Origin: Haloarcula argentinensis DSM 12282
GTDB taxonomy: Archaea; Halobacteriota; Halobacteria; Halobacteriales; Haloarculaceae
DNA length: 45,905 nt
Direction of reading: 5' to 3'
Assembly (NCBI GenBank): GCA_000336895.1
Contig: AOLX01000003.1
Coordinates: 106,966-152,870, forward strand
The notes under the pieces are model-generated. The model was not told the origin of the DNA. It did no database searches and was given only the letters and a program-made list of their open reading frames with translations. The translations under genes were made by a program, and so were the position numbers. Of this stretch, positions 6,655 to 15,185 are shown one piece after another; positions within the stretch are counted from its first letter, which is position 1, and the number at the start of each line of letters is the position of its first letter.

Positions 6655-9437
6655 GTTCCCTTGTTCAGATCGCTGTAACTCTTGAATTCGACACTAACGT
6701 CATCAAAGTTGTCCTCAACGAGTTGGCCAACGTCAGAGGGAGTTTCGACACTATCCACAGTGTCCGGGAATTCACCGGTAACTTCGTCACTGTACTCAGC
6801 GTCGAGTTGGTCCTGTCGCATAACGACGACAATTTCATCTTGGCCGCTCGCAGCTTGTGTATTTAGCTTTTTGCGGAGGCTGTCGAGTCTTCCACCGAGT
6901 GCTTCATACTCAGCTTCGTCGGGGTACAGCGGTGTGAATTCCTTGGTGTTCTTCGACTCGTATGCGGCCCCGTTACGATCGTTGACATCGATATCGGTCG
7001 GACCATCTTTGAGGTCGTCTCTGGTGACACCATCCGGAAGGTCCTCGTCGGCGATGTTGTCGGGATCAACCGTCGCATCCATCTCGACATTTGCGTCGTC
7101 GTTGTTCTCGGAGACACGCCGTGCAGTGCGGGTCTCACCTGCGAGCCCGGTGTAGCCGGACTGGTCACCAGATATCCTACTGATAGTATCATCCAGACGG
7201 TCGACGTTCTGGTCGTCAAGCGACTCAAGATCTTCCATGACTTTGCCCGGCTCTTCGCCTGGGACACCGTCAGGCACATCGTCCGAATCCTCGAACGCTC
7301 TGACGAGTTTGTCCGAGGCGTCTTGGTCCAGTCCGCTGCGACTGTCGACGAAGTCCTCAACGGATTTCAGGACCCCATCGCAGGGACTATTACAGACATC
7401 GGTACGCATGAGTCGGACCGCGTCCGTATCAGACCGCGCCATAGCCCCCCGAGCCACCGCTTTCTCATCGGCGTCCAGTTCGTCGTAGCGTCTGAGCGCT
7501 GTCGACAGTTCGCCACTGTCGACCTCGCCGCTGTCGTAGGCTCGAGTGAACCGCCGCTGGGTCGCCGCATCATCAATCTCCAGTAGTGCATCTGCCGCCT
7601 TCCGGTCGGTGTCGGCAAGCTTGTTCAGCGTCTTGCGTCCACTCGGCCCGGCGTTCCGGAACAGATTGGCACTCTTTGTCGCCGGTGCGTCAACATCGGT
7701 TTTGCTGAGATATCGTTTGGTTTGTGGATCAAGTTCATCAAACTGCTCAGTAACCTGCTTGCGCTTGGGGCCGGGTAGCTTGTTGAGTTTCGCGCTCAGT
7801 GTGCCCGTCCGGACGTTCGTATCTGGAAGCGTACTATCGATTTTGCCTGCCTGTCGGAGCACACCGGGCCGCACTCCATTTGGAACATGGGATGGAATTG
7901 CCGAGTCGACCGCGTTAACGACACGCTGCAGTCTGCGGGAGTAGCTGACTGCTTGGACACCGAGCGATTCACCACGAGTTACAGCTGCCGGGAGAACGAT
8001 TCCAGTCGAGTATCCAAGCGACCATGCCCCACCGAATGTATTGTAGTGTTTCTCACCCCGGTCGAATGGATTCCGGGTTTCATGTTGCCGCCGGGTTTGG
8101 TCAGCCATCATTCCCGGCATTTTGGTGACAATCGCCGGATTCGATATGATCGTCTTTCCGAGCTGGTGCATTTGCTCGGCATACTGCAGCGGGTGAGCGA
8201 CCATTTCGACTATGCCGACGACTGATTCTTTCCCAACCGTAGTGCCCGCTGAGACGTACCCCATGAAGGAGATGAATCCACGCTCTGAAGCTACAGTGGG
8301 CAGCTTTTCATACTCACGAGCGGCCTGACCGTAGGTGTCTGGGCCACTGATGGTTTGTCGTTTGCTGTTTCCGTGAATATCGGTCGTCTCGATGTCAACT
8401 GTGGTGGGTGAGAAGAATTTTCCTGTCCCTGTGATGATGGTCCCCACCGCCTCCCGGTCCACGTTGAATGTCCGGTCAGGATATGTCCCCGCTTCTTCAT
8501 TGACTTCCGTAACCTGGATCTGGCGCTTTCCGTTTTTGTAGATATTGACACTGGTGTACCCACTGTCATCTACGACGCTGAATGAGACGGTATAGCTGGT
8601 TCCTTGAGCGTTATTCGTCTTTACCGAGAGCGGATAGACGACTGGCGCAGAGTGATCATGAATCGCTGGGTCAGACCCTTCCTGTAGTTCCTTCTTATCA
8701 GGGATAGTATCGCCGTCAGAATCACGCTGTCTCGGGTCAATCCCACTCTGGTGTTCTAGCAAATCATCTACGCCATCTTCGTCTGTATCCTTGTATAGTG
8801 GATCAGACGAGACTGTGACTTCCGTCAGCTTATTAACTGAATCCCGACTCTCGTCTTTTGTTGCATTCTCATATCGCTCACCTTGGTCAGGACTTGTAGC
8901 TAAGTGTGCATTCCAACCTTCCTGTTCAGTTTTATCGGAGAGTCCGTCCCCGTCGGTGTCGACGGCGGTCGGGTCGCTATTGAGTCGATAATAGGACCGC
9001 TCATAACTACCGGACTCGTTCTCTACTGAGAGGCGAATCCAGTCTCCGATCTCCTCACCGTCCGGTACCCCATCGCCGTCAGTATCCGGGTCAGTTGGGT
9101 CCGTCCGAATCGTCTCACCAGTCCCAGTCTTGAAGCCTCGCTCGATATGATCAGGCACCCCATCACCGTCGATATCCTGCTGGAGGCTAAGCCCTACGCG
9201 ATCGACATATATTCTGGCGAAACCGTTCGTTTCGATGGAGAGGGTGGGTGTGGATAGCGACTCCAGCGGCAGTGACTCTGGTGACACAGTAACAGCGACG
9301 GACACACCGACAGGAACGGAAACGACGCCGAGTGACATCCCAACAACAACGACGACCGCAGTGACTGAACGCTCGACCGAAACGGACACCGAGGAATCAA
9401 CCTCGACCCAGACCAGCAGCGGTGGGCCAGCAATCAC
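6651..9437 (-). CDS. Full-length polymorphic toxin with thrombospondin type-3 repeats and a probable nuclease tip
   Basis: Residues ~88-250 hold five calcium-binding TSP3-type repeats (DIDGDGVPDHIE, DTDGDGVPDGEE, DTDGDGLSDKTE, DTDEDGVDDLLE, DSDGDTIPDKKE). A beta-sandwich-like part (~255-365) follows, then a hydrophobic stretch (GFISFMGYVSAG, VVGIVEMVAHPLQY), a helical acidic stem with DDAATQRRF, the VCNSPCD motif (~680) and a variable tip (~740-928). The tip has DIDVNDRNGAAYESKN, which fits the D..ExK pattern of restriction-endonuclease-fold toxins. That is an inference from the motif. The first ~67 residues are doubtful: they are antisense to a Thr-rich surface-protein tail on the other strand, so the gene may be truncated at its 5' end near 9235. 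The immunity gene overlaps by ATGA. Confidence 0.8.
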   Translation of the reverse strand: MIAGPPLLVWVEVDSSVSVSVERSVTAVVVVVGMSLGVVSVPVGVSVAVTVSPESLPLESLSTPTLSIETNGFARIYVDRVGLSLQQDIDGDGVPDHIERGFKTGTGETIRTDPTDPDTDGDGVPDGEEIGDWIRLSVENESGSYERSYYRLNSDPTAVDTDGDGLSDKTEQEGWNAHLATSPDQGERYENATKDESRDSVNKLTEVTVSSDPLYKDTDEDGVDDLLEHQSGIDPRQRDSDGDTIPDKKELQEGSDPAIHDHSAPVVYPLSVKTNNAQGTSYTVSFSVVDDSGYTSVNIYKNGKRQIQVTEVNEEAGTYPDRTFNVDREAVGTIITGTGKFFSPTTVDIETTDIHGNSKRQTISGPDTYGQAAREYEKLPTVASERGFISFMGYVSAGTTVGKESVVGIVEMVAHPLQYAEQMHQLGKTIISNPAIVTKMPGMMADQTRRQHETRNPFDRGEKHYNTFGGAWSLGYSTGIVLPAAVTRGESLGVQAVSYSRRLQRVVNAVDSAIPSHVPNGVRPGVLRQAGKIDSTLPDTNVRTGTLSAKLNKLPGPKRKQVTEQFDELDPQTKRYLSKTDVDAPATKSANLFRNAGPSGRKTLNKLADTDRKAADALLEIDDAATQRRFTRAYDSGEVDSGELSTALRRYDELDADEKAVARGAMARSDTDAVRLMRTDVCNSPCDGVLKSVEDFVDSRSGLDQDASDKLVRAFEDSDDVPDGVPGEEPGKVMEDLESLDDQNVDRLDDTISRISGDQSGYTGLAGETRTARRVSENNDDANVEMDATVDPDNIADEDLPDGVTRDDLKDGPTDIDVNDRNGAAYESKNTKEFTPLYPDEAEYEALGGRLDSLRKKLNTQAASGQDEIVVVMRQDQLDAEYSDEVTGEFPDTVDSVETPSDVGQLVEDNFDDVSVEFKSYSDLNKGT
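7548..7583 (-). repeat. Toxin-cassette seam repeat, copy in full-length toxin
   Basis: Matches 5323-5358 at 35 of 36 bases. The broken toxin has a diverged counterpart around 2430-2467. Confidence 0.75.
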
Positions 9438-9561
9438 ACCGTCTCAGACCGCGGCCACAGACAATGTCGAGCCGTCTGGGAGCGCACCGACGAATTTGCT
9501 TATTCCCGGGAGCATGATCGTCGCTGTTCTCGGTGGGATCATCATCTACCGTCGGTTGTAG
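9235..9561 (+). pseudogene. Thr/Ser-rich stalk and C-terminal membrane anchor of a surface protein (fragment)
   Basis: The translation is a Thr/Ser-rich stalk (TGTETTPSDIPTTTTTAVTE; TEESTSTQTSSGG) followed by a single membrane segment NLLIPGSMIVAVLGGIIIY and a short basic end RRL. This is the usual build of the C-terminus of haloarchaeal cell-surface glycoproteins, where the stalk is O-glycosylated. The ectodomain is missing, and upstream the frame runs into the antisense of the toxin's calcium repeats. It is therefore probably a tail left by a rearrangement. It overlaps the first ~67 codons of the toxin on the opposite strand; of the two, this reading looks the more protein-like. Confidence 0.55.
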
Positions 9562-9655
9562 GAGCGGTTCCAGAACACACGATACGTTCTCACCTCGCTA
9601 ATTAGCTCAGTTGGGGCGTCGTCTGTCTGGTCCCTTGTGAAGAGATGTCCGCAAG

Positions 9656-10687
9656 CTACTCGCCGGAGATAATGTCGTTCGCTTCGTCACGAGTCCGTTT
9701 AGCGGCCTCCTGAGCGTAGCCTTCATGGGTTGTCTCGATGGACTTGTGCCGCAGTACGTCTTGTGCTAGCTGTGGGTTTTCGCGATAGATTTCTCGCCCG
9801 AGGCCACGGCGAGCGCCGTGTGGTTTCAGCGGTTCCTCGAAGTCATACTCAGACCACTCACAAAGATCGATGAGGATGTTTCGGGCTGACTGGGTTGTGA
9901 TCGACGGCGTCGGGTCCATTGGTTTCGCCGCGTTGTCGAGTCTGGGGAACACGGCCTCGTTCTCGTCAGGCTCTCGGAGTTGCTTCCAGCGCCGAAGTGG
10001 ACGAAGTGCATCGTCAAGGATGGGTGCGGACTCTCGGGTGCGATTCTTGCCGAACACCTGCATCGTGCCAGCATCGAGGTTGACGTGACGCCACCGCAGG
10101 CCGTTCCGTTCCTCGTCATCGGAGACGGCGACGAGTTCCGCGCTGCGGGCTCCGGAGTAGGCGAATAAGAAGACGAGTGCCTGGTCGCGGTAGGCCGCCG
10201 TGCGGTCGACGTCACCACTTTCGCCGGCTTCGTCGACGCGAGCAGTAGCAGTGGCACAGATGGCTTCCCGGTCGCGTGTGGTCCAGTACTGTTGGTCAGT
10301 TTCAGTCTCGTCGGTCGGAAGCGGGCCTTCGGCGTGGTTGGTCTTGGCCGGGTTCGTCGGAATCAGGCCCTCGTAGACGGCCCATGTAAGGAACGAGCGG
10401 ACGTAGGCGAAGTACCGCCGTGCTGTTTCCGGCGAGATATCGTCCCGGTCGTCGGCTCGGGCCAGCTCACGAGCGTATTGTCGGCAGAGATCGTCGTCGA
10501 TGTCCTTGGGGTCAGTGATGCCATACTGGTCTCGACTCCATGCCGCGAACTTCCGCAGCACGCTCGCGACGTTCGTTCGGTAGCGCCCGGAGTCGATATC
10601 GACAAGTCGCTTCTCGATGGCTGCTTCGAGAGCGTCACTCCCGGGAGTAGCGTCGTACTCAGGCGGAAGCCGATCCATGCTTCCCAT
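9656..10687 (-). CDS. Tyrosine recombinase / phage-type integrase
   Basis: Catalyses site-specific DNA strand exchange via a covalent Tyr intermediate. The N-terminal SAM-like core-binding domain (~20-130) includes SVLRKFAAWSRDQYGI and SPETARRYFAYVRSFLTWAV. The catalytic domain has Arg in SGARSAELVAV, HxxR in KPHGARRGLG, His in VLRHKSIETT and the nucleophile Tyr in HEGYAQEAAK. All key residues are present. The start is taken at MGSMDRLPPEYD (10687; 10678 is equally possible), because the upstream frame has non-halophilic composition. It may mediate integration or excision of the element, or dimer resolution. No attachment site could be recognised next to it. Confidence 0.9.
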   Translation of the reverse strand: MGSMDRLPPEYDATPGSDALEAAIEKRLVDIDSGRYRTNVASVLRKFAAWSRDQYGITDPKDIDDDLCRQYARELARADDRDDISPETARRYFAYVRSFLTWAVYEGLIPTNPAKTNHAEGPLPTDETETDQQYWTTRDREAICATATARVDEAGESGDVDRTAAYRDQALVFLFAYSGARSAELVAVSDDEERNGLRWRHVNLDAGTMQVFGKNRTRESAPILDDALRPLRRWKQLREPDENEAVFPRLDNAAKPMDPTPSITTQSARNILIDLCEWSEYDFEEPLKPHGARRGLGREIYRENPQLAQDVLRHKSIETTHEGYAQEAAKRTRDEANDIISGE

Positions 10688-11032
10688 ACAGCGGCGGCCC
10701 GGGTAAAACTGATGGTGCTTACTGCTGTAGTACAAACCTAATCCCAAAACCAGAATATCGACGTTTAGCCACCTGAACGACCTGATAACGTCATATGTCG
10801 TATGTAATAAATCATATGATGCTATACTAAATCCGCGCCAGCTGGAAGATGAGACTACAAGGGGTTCAGCGGGGCTGTGATGCGTGGTTTCGGCCGATTC
10901 AGTGAACGGAAACTGACTCAGATTGCTCTCCAAACACCCAATCTTGTTGAACCACCGACCATACACGCGAATTTCGACGACTCCCGGCAGCGTAGCCACT
11001 CAAAGTTGCTCAATTACGGGGGAGGGGGCTCT
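10688..11032. other. AT-richer intergenic stretch
   Basis: No gene seen. It contains the probable integrase promoter region and short repeats of ATATG/CATAT around 10790-10820 (GTCATATGTCGTATG). This could be a regulatory or recombinase-binding site, but that is unproven. Confidence 0.4.
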
Positions 11033-11440
11033 CTACCCGATTCCAGTTTTCTTCTTCAACAGCGTTAGCGTATTGTCCGCTGTCACAATTGGCGAGTGTT
11101 CATACTCACCGGTCAACTCTACCTGCACGAGCAGATCAACCGCTCGCCAGATTGAGTACAACAGACATGCGAACGCGAAGTAGAAGAACCGCAAACGGAA
11201 ATCCTTCGGGGTCGTGGGTATCGAACTGGACGTATGCAAGCGGCACTGCGTGGACAAATGCTTCGACGCCTTCGTGTTCGTCGTGGTGGAACTAGGTTTC
11301 CGCGACGAGGCAGACATCTGATTCCAACGCTGGGAGGGATGAGCGATTGAACAGCGGGCTAGACTCGTACGTTGGCCAGCCGCGTCGGATAACTGGGAAA
11401 TCTGACGGAAGACAGTGCGGCGAGACTCACGTGTCGGGGT
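11033..11440 (-). pseudogene. Transposase C-terminal remnant (IS4/ISH3-type)
   Basis: The frame ending at 11033 gives RLRFFYFAFACLLYSIWRAV followed by DLLVQVELTGEYEHSP and LTLLKKKTGIG, the characteristic C-terminal helix region of haloarchaeal IS4-like transposases. Upstream (11190-11440) the coding register is lost, and a second frame with another acidic reading ends in a stop, so this is a chimeric or decayed end. No catalytic DDE residues remain. It lies between the integrase and lanM and marks a former insertion. Confidence 0.65.
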
Positions 11441-11535
11441 CACGACGAGAAGCTGACCACAGGACGTTCAAGTATTCGTCCAACTGCCCAGTATAGAGGG
11501 TGAGTCGAACAAACCACGATGTCACTCTCAAATCA

Positions 11536-14500
11536 TTATTCGAGTAATAGGACGCTGGGAAGGGTGTCGGAACTACGGGCCCGAAGAAGTGTGTAAGCGA
11601 CGCCGACGACGCCATCAAAGAATGTCGGGTTGACAAACCACTCCGAGTGACCAGGCAACGAAAGCGTTCCGTCATCGTTCCGGCGAGCGAGCATCCTCCC
11701 TGCTAGCTCAAGCGCCCTGGATCGGTTGATATCGGTGTAACGGGAACCGACAAGCAGAGCCTCTGCACGACCAGCATTTCCACAGCAGACGTTATCTAAA
11801 CTCGCTGGATCCGCTTTGGCAGTGACTGACAGGGCAGACATTGCTTGGTCAATCAGCGTCTCGTCATTGAGTTGTTCGCCGATCCCAATCCGTGTAAGTG
11901 CCATCCCGGACCTACCGTGACACCATCTATCCACATATTTGTCACTCTTGGTTGATTTCGGCCAGTTAACCAGAGAAGGATCATATAATTCAGACTCAAA
12001 TTCAATAGTGTCTCGAGTTGCTTCAGCATACCGGCCATCATCGGTTACCGCTGCAAGGCTAGCGAGGGAATACGCAATCCCGCTTGTTCCGTGTGAAAAT
12101 CCAGTCAACGGGTACTTATCGTCACTTGTAATCCATACTTGATGTCCACCAATATTGGTACGAGCTTCTAGCAATCGGTCTCCACAGGCGATAGCCCTGT
12201 CGAGAACGGTTGAATCTCCATATCGATCGTAATAGGCGAGAAGTCCCAACAATGTCCCAGCAGAGCCCTCCATGATATCAAGGGTGTCGTCAGCCGCCAG
12301 TCGATTTTCGGTCACCAAATGTGTAGCTTTTTCGGCGTACTTTCGGTAATACTCTTCATCTAATAACTCCGCGACAACTGAGAACACATATATTACGGAA
12401 CCGATTCCTCTTATCCCACCAAGACCACATTTAAGAGTTCCTTCAAAAAGACTCTCGACCGTTGGGCTAAGTATGTCACTGACCTGTTGTCGGTAGTAAT
12501 CACGCCCGGTAGCGTCATACAGTGCCGCTGCGGTAAGGGCGATTCCTCCTCTGCCCCAAAATAGTGAGTGGTCTGCCGGATAGAGGTTAGTTCCAGAGAA
12601 ATCAGGCGTGATCGATACCCAACTGTTCGCTGTATCTATTTTTACATCAATCGCTTTATCGAATAAACCCTCCGCTTCGAGAAGAAGTTGCTTTTCGGTT
12701 GGTTCAACCGAAGACGGTACCGACCTCTCTGGGACTGACTTATCCAGGGATTGCTGGATCAACCATATCTGCCGATGCCGGTCAGTTGCATCCATCGAAT
12801 CAAGTCTATTCCGGACATTTTCGTATCCTGAATTGTCGACGCAAACATCGACTTCAGAATTATCATGAAACACCTTACGCTGATTAATACGGGAAGAAAA
12901 CCGTGGGACATCCAGTCGGCGCAGTGCCTGTCGTTCGGCTTCGTACAGCGGCCAGTACTTGTCGGTCCCTATCTGTCCGTCAAAGAACGGCACTGCGAGC
13001 GACTCAAACTCAAGAGACAAACGGGCACCATCTTGAAGTGGATTGCGTCCGACAGCTGAGCGCAAGATCGAAACGTATTGTATAGTCGACCGATACACTA
13101 GTCGATTCTCGACATCTCTAACTATTTCGGGGCTGGCAATTTCAGTAAGAAACCGCTCGTCCGCGTGCAGATTCTGGATTGTGTTATAAGCCTCATCGAA
13201 TCCCTGAGTGATCGCATCAATGTATTCTTCTGGTGGTTGATCCGTATTACCTATAGATGGTGTATTCGTTCTGAGCCCGACTTCGACGCGCTCAATTTCG
13301 ACGGACATTACATCAGTGTTAACTGCACTGATTATCGGACGAGTTCGGCTGGAGAGTTTCGTTCGATCACTGTTTCGTCCGAGCCCGGCAAGCGATGCGG
13401 CAAATCCTTCTTTATCAGGCTTACGTGGATCACCGGCAGAAAAACGAATGAGTGCAGTGGAAAGAACTGAATCATTTACTATTGCGGGAATTTCTGTTGG
13501 AACTGGCCAGGAATCCGGGCCAATATGTGGATGAAATATTGTCTCCCCATCAACAACCATAGGGTGCTCTCCTTGAACAATTAAATTCTCGAGCTGAATG
13601 TCGGTGAAGTTTAATACGTATGCAACACAGAGAATCGCTCCCGCCCGCTCGTAGTAACGTTTGGTAGCATCCTCCGATGGAAGATCTTGGTACTTAATTC
13701 GTTCCATCCAGCCATAACCGTCTCGGGAACAAAACTTGGGTGTCTGAATCGACGGAATCGAGAAGTAATCTTTGAGTCGGTCGAGAATTTCGTAGAACCT
13801 GATTCCGGCATCGACTGATCGTGGCTTATAGACGACACTTCCTGACTCGAACGAGACAAGAACTGGGAGTCGGCCACCATTGTGCGCGTCATCCGAGAGT
13901 GGCTCAAGTGAAATTATGTCACCTGAAATTCCAAATCGGCTTTTCAGGGCATCTCGGTCAGTTTGTATTCTCCGACTTACCTCGTCTGTGGCGTTAATCC
14001 ATTGGTTGATTATCTGTACCAGTTGTCGAACAAGTACCGGATACTCTATACAAAGATTCCTGAACCCCTGTTTGAACATTGCATCGACGAACTGTTCGTA
14101 GTACGAAGTCGGTGGATCGGTAAATTCGTCAGGATCGGCGGCAGCCAGTTCCGGATCGTGATACTCGACAAAACTCTTGAATTCGACGTACAGTGCCCGT
14201 GTACAAAGCAGTTCAAGCTGCGATATGAGATTTTGAACCATCGGTGAAACCGCTTCCATGGGAATGGTCAATTCTGGCAACTGATTGCACGCGTATCTAG
14301 TGATTGGGGATAGTAATTCTCTGAACGGAGTGTCTGATGGGACAGAGATCTGTTCTTCATCAGTATCTGGGTTGGTCTCAATGTACTCGATTAATGCTTC
14401 CACACTGAATATCCACTCAGGAAGGGGCTCATTGGCAGGCCAATGGGTTGCAGCCATCTGTTCGTGAACCCGAGATTCTGTAAACCCCTCTCGTTCTAAT

Positions 14501-14676
14501 CTGGCTTGGAAAGATTCTTCATCCGGAAACAACTCTTTCCACTCACGAAGCATTTGATCCGGCTCTATAGGAGGCTCTGTTATAGGGTCGTTTCCTGGTC
14601 CGTTCAGCCGTTCGTGAAGAGTACGCGCTCTACCGGCAATTTCACGCCGTTCTTTTTCTGTAAATATATCACTCAT
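11536..14676 (-). CDS. lanM: Class II lanthipeptide synthetase LanM (CCG type)
   Basis: A bifunctional enzyme that phosphorylates and dehydrates Ser/Thr in precursor peptides and then closes Cys thioether rings. At 1046 residues it has the usual LanM length. The dehydratase (DUF4135, ~100-640) has VVYKPRS with Lys284, and TDIQLENLIV with Asp359 and Asn364, where the usual His of DxHxxN is Gln361. VVDGET follows with Asp376. The LanC-like cyclase (~700-1046) has GRGGIAL and GFSHGTSGIAYSL. Its zinc ligands are Cys919 in WCHG and Cys964-Cys965 in VCCGNAG. CCG in place of CHG is the ProcM-type signature, linked in that family to wide substrate range. It lies 43 bp behind lanA1 in one transcription unit. 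Confidence 0.93.
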   Translation of the reverse strand: MSDIFTEKERREIAGRARTLHERLNGPGNDPITEPPIEPDQMLREWKELFPDEESFQARLEREGFTESRVHEQMAATHWPANEPLPEWIFSVEALIEYIETNPDTDEEQISVPSDTPFRELLSPITRYACNQLPELTIPMEAVSPMVQNLISQLELLCTRALYVEFKSFVEYHDPELAAADPDEFTDPPTSYYEQFVDAMFKQGFRNLCIEYPVLVRQLVQIINQWINATDEVSRRIQTDRDALKSRFGISGDIISLEPLSDDAHNGGRLPVLVSFESGSVVYKPRSVDAGIRFYEILDRLKDYFSIPSIQTPKFCSRDGYGWMERIKYQDLPSEDATKRYYERAGAILCVAYVLNFTDIQLENLIVQGEHPMVVDGETIFHPHIGPDSWPVPTEIPAIVNDSVLSTALIRFSAGDPRKPDKEGFAASLAGLGRNSDRTKLSSRTRPIISAVNTDVMSVEIERVEVGLRTNTPSIGNTDQPPEEYIDAITQGFDEAYNTIQNLHADERFLTEIASPEIVRDVENRLVYRSTIQYVSILRSAVGRNPLQDGARLSLEFESLAVPFFDGQIGTDKYWPLYEAERQALRRLDVPRFSSRINQRKVFHDNSEVDVCVDNSGYENVRNRLDSMDATDRHRQIWLIQQSLDKSVPERSVPSSVEPTEKQLLLEAEGLFDKAIDVKIDTANSWVSITPDFSGTNLYPADHSLFWGRGGIALTAAALYDATGRDYYRQQVSDILSPTVESLFEGTLKCGLGGIRGIGSVIYVFSVVAELLDEEYYRKYAEKATHLVTENRLAADDTLDIMEGSAGTLLGLLAYYDRYGDSTVLDRAIACGDRLLEARTNIGGHQVWITSDDKYPLTGFSHGTSGIAYSLASLAAVTDDGRYAEATRDTIEFESELYDPSLVNWPKSTKSDKYVDRWCHGRSGMALTRIGIGEQLNDETLIDQAMSALSVTAKADPASLDNVCCGNAGRAEALLVGSRYTDINRSRALELAGRMLARRNDDGTLSLPGHSEWFVNPTFFDGVVGVAYTLLRARSSDTLPSVLLLE

Positions 14677-14719
14677 GGGGGTGAAGTTGAAAAATTATGG
14701 AACTTGAATGCTATCTCTT

Positions 14720-14905
14720 CTACTCGTCACTCGGAAATACGGTAATACCGCACGTCAAAACCCAGCATTTATCATCGTCCGCTTTTGCTACACCAGGAAT
14801 ATCTTGATTATCAGACTCCGGTGATAGAGTAACTTCGTCGAATTCAGCATCGTATGTGTCTTTGTCCAACTGTTCACCAATACTATTTATGGAGTAGCTC
14901 TCCAT
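14720..14905 (-). CDS. Lanthipeptide precursor LanA1 (61 aa)
   Basis: A precursor upstream of lanM in the same direction. The leader MESYSINSIGEQLDKDTYDA is acidic and carries the K-x-x-Y-D-x-x-F box at residues 15-22, as in all five precursors of this window. The C-terminal core is CWVLTCGITVFPSDE, with two Cys and Thr partners for thioether rings. An ATG two codons upstream (14911) is possible. However, 14905 puts the leader box at exactly residues 15-22 and the start 17 nt behind the promoter box, as in the others. There is no GG cleavage site, so the core start is unknown. Confidence 0.88.
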   Translation of the reverse strand: MESYSINSIGEQLDKDTYDAEFDEVTLSPESDNQDIPGVAKADDDKCWVLTCGITVFPSDE

Positions 14906-14922
14906 ATTCATACTTGTCTAAG

Positions 14923-14943
14923 CAGTAGTAGATAAATCCTTGC
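14923..14943 (-). promoter_or_regulatory. Promoter of lanA1-lanM
   Basis: GCAAGG-ATTTATC, with a TATA-like element 17 nt before the chosen ATG, aligns with the boxes before the other precursor genes. A leaderless transcript is expected. Confidence 0.6.
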
Positions 14944-15185
14944 TTATTATTGTCGGCTGTTAGATATATGCTACAGTCTAACAGTGGGATCACCGCAGTT
15001 CAGCGTGGGAACGACGCCACCGAATCCTGTGTGGGAGTCGATTCATTTGTTCTGCTTAGCGGTGAACTAAGCCAAATTTACCTGATTCTGCCTCTCTGCG
15101 CAGCCGTTCTCTGGACGATTACTACCGGTGCTACAACGCTACTAGTGGTGACTAGGCACTGTGTCCTAGTGATCTTTACCAACCG

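Noticed and set aside
9600..9620. TTAGCTCAGTTGGGG, like a tRNA D-arm next to the integrase
   Set aside because: No complementary GAGC for the D-stem, no anticodon arm or T-arm follows; only a chance match, although an attachment-site remnant cannot be excluded.
10688..10999. N-terminal extension of the integrase to 10999
   Set aside because: The added 104 residues are hydrophobic and basic, unlike haloarchaeal proteins, and precede the normal start of the core-binding domain.
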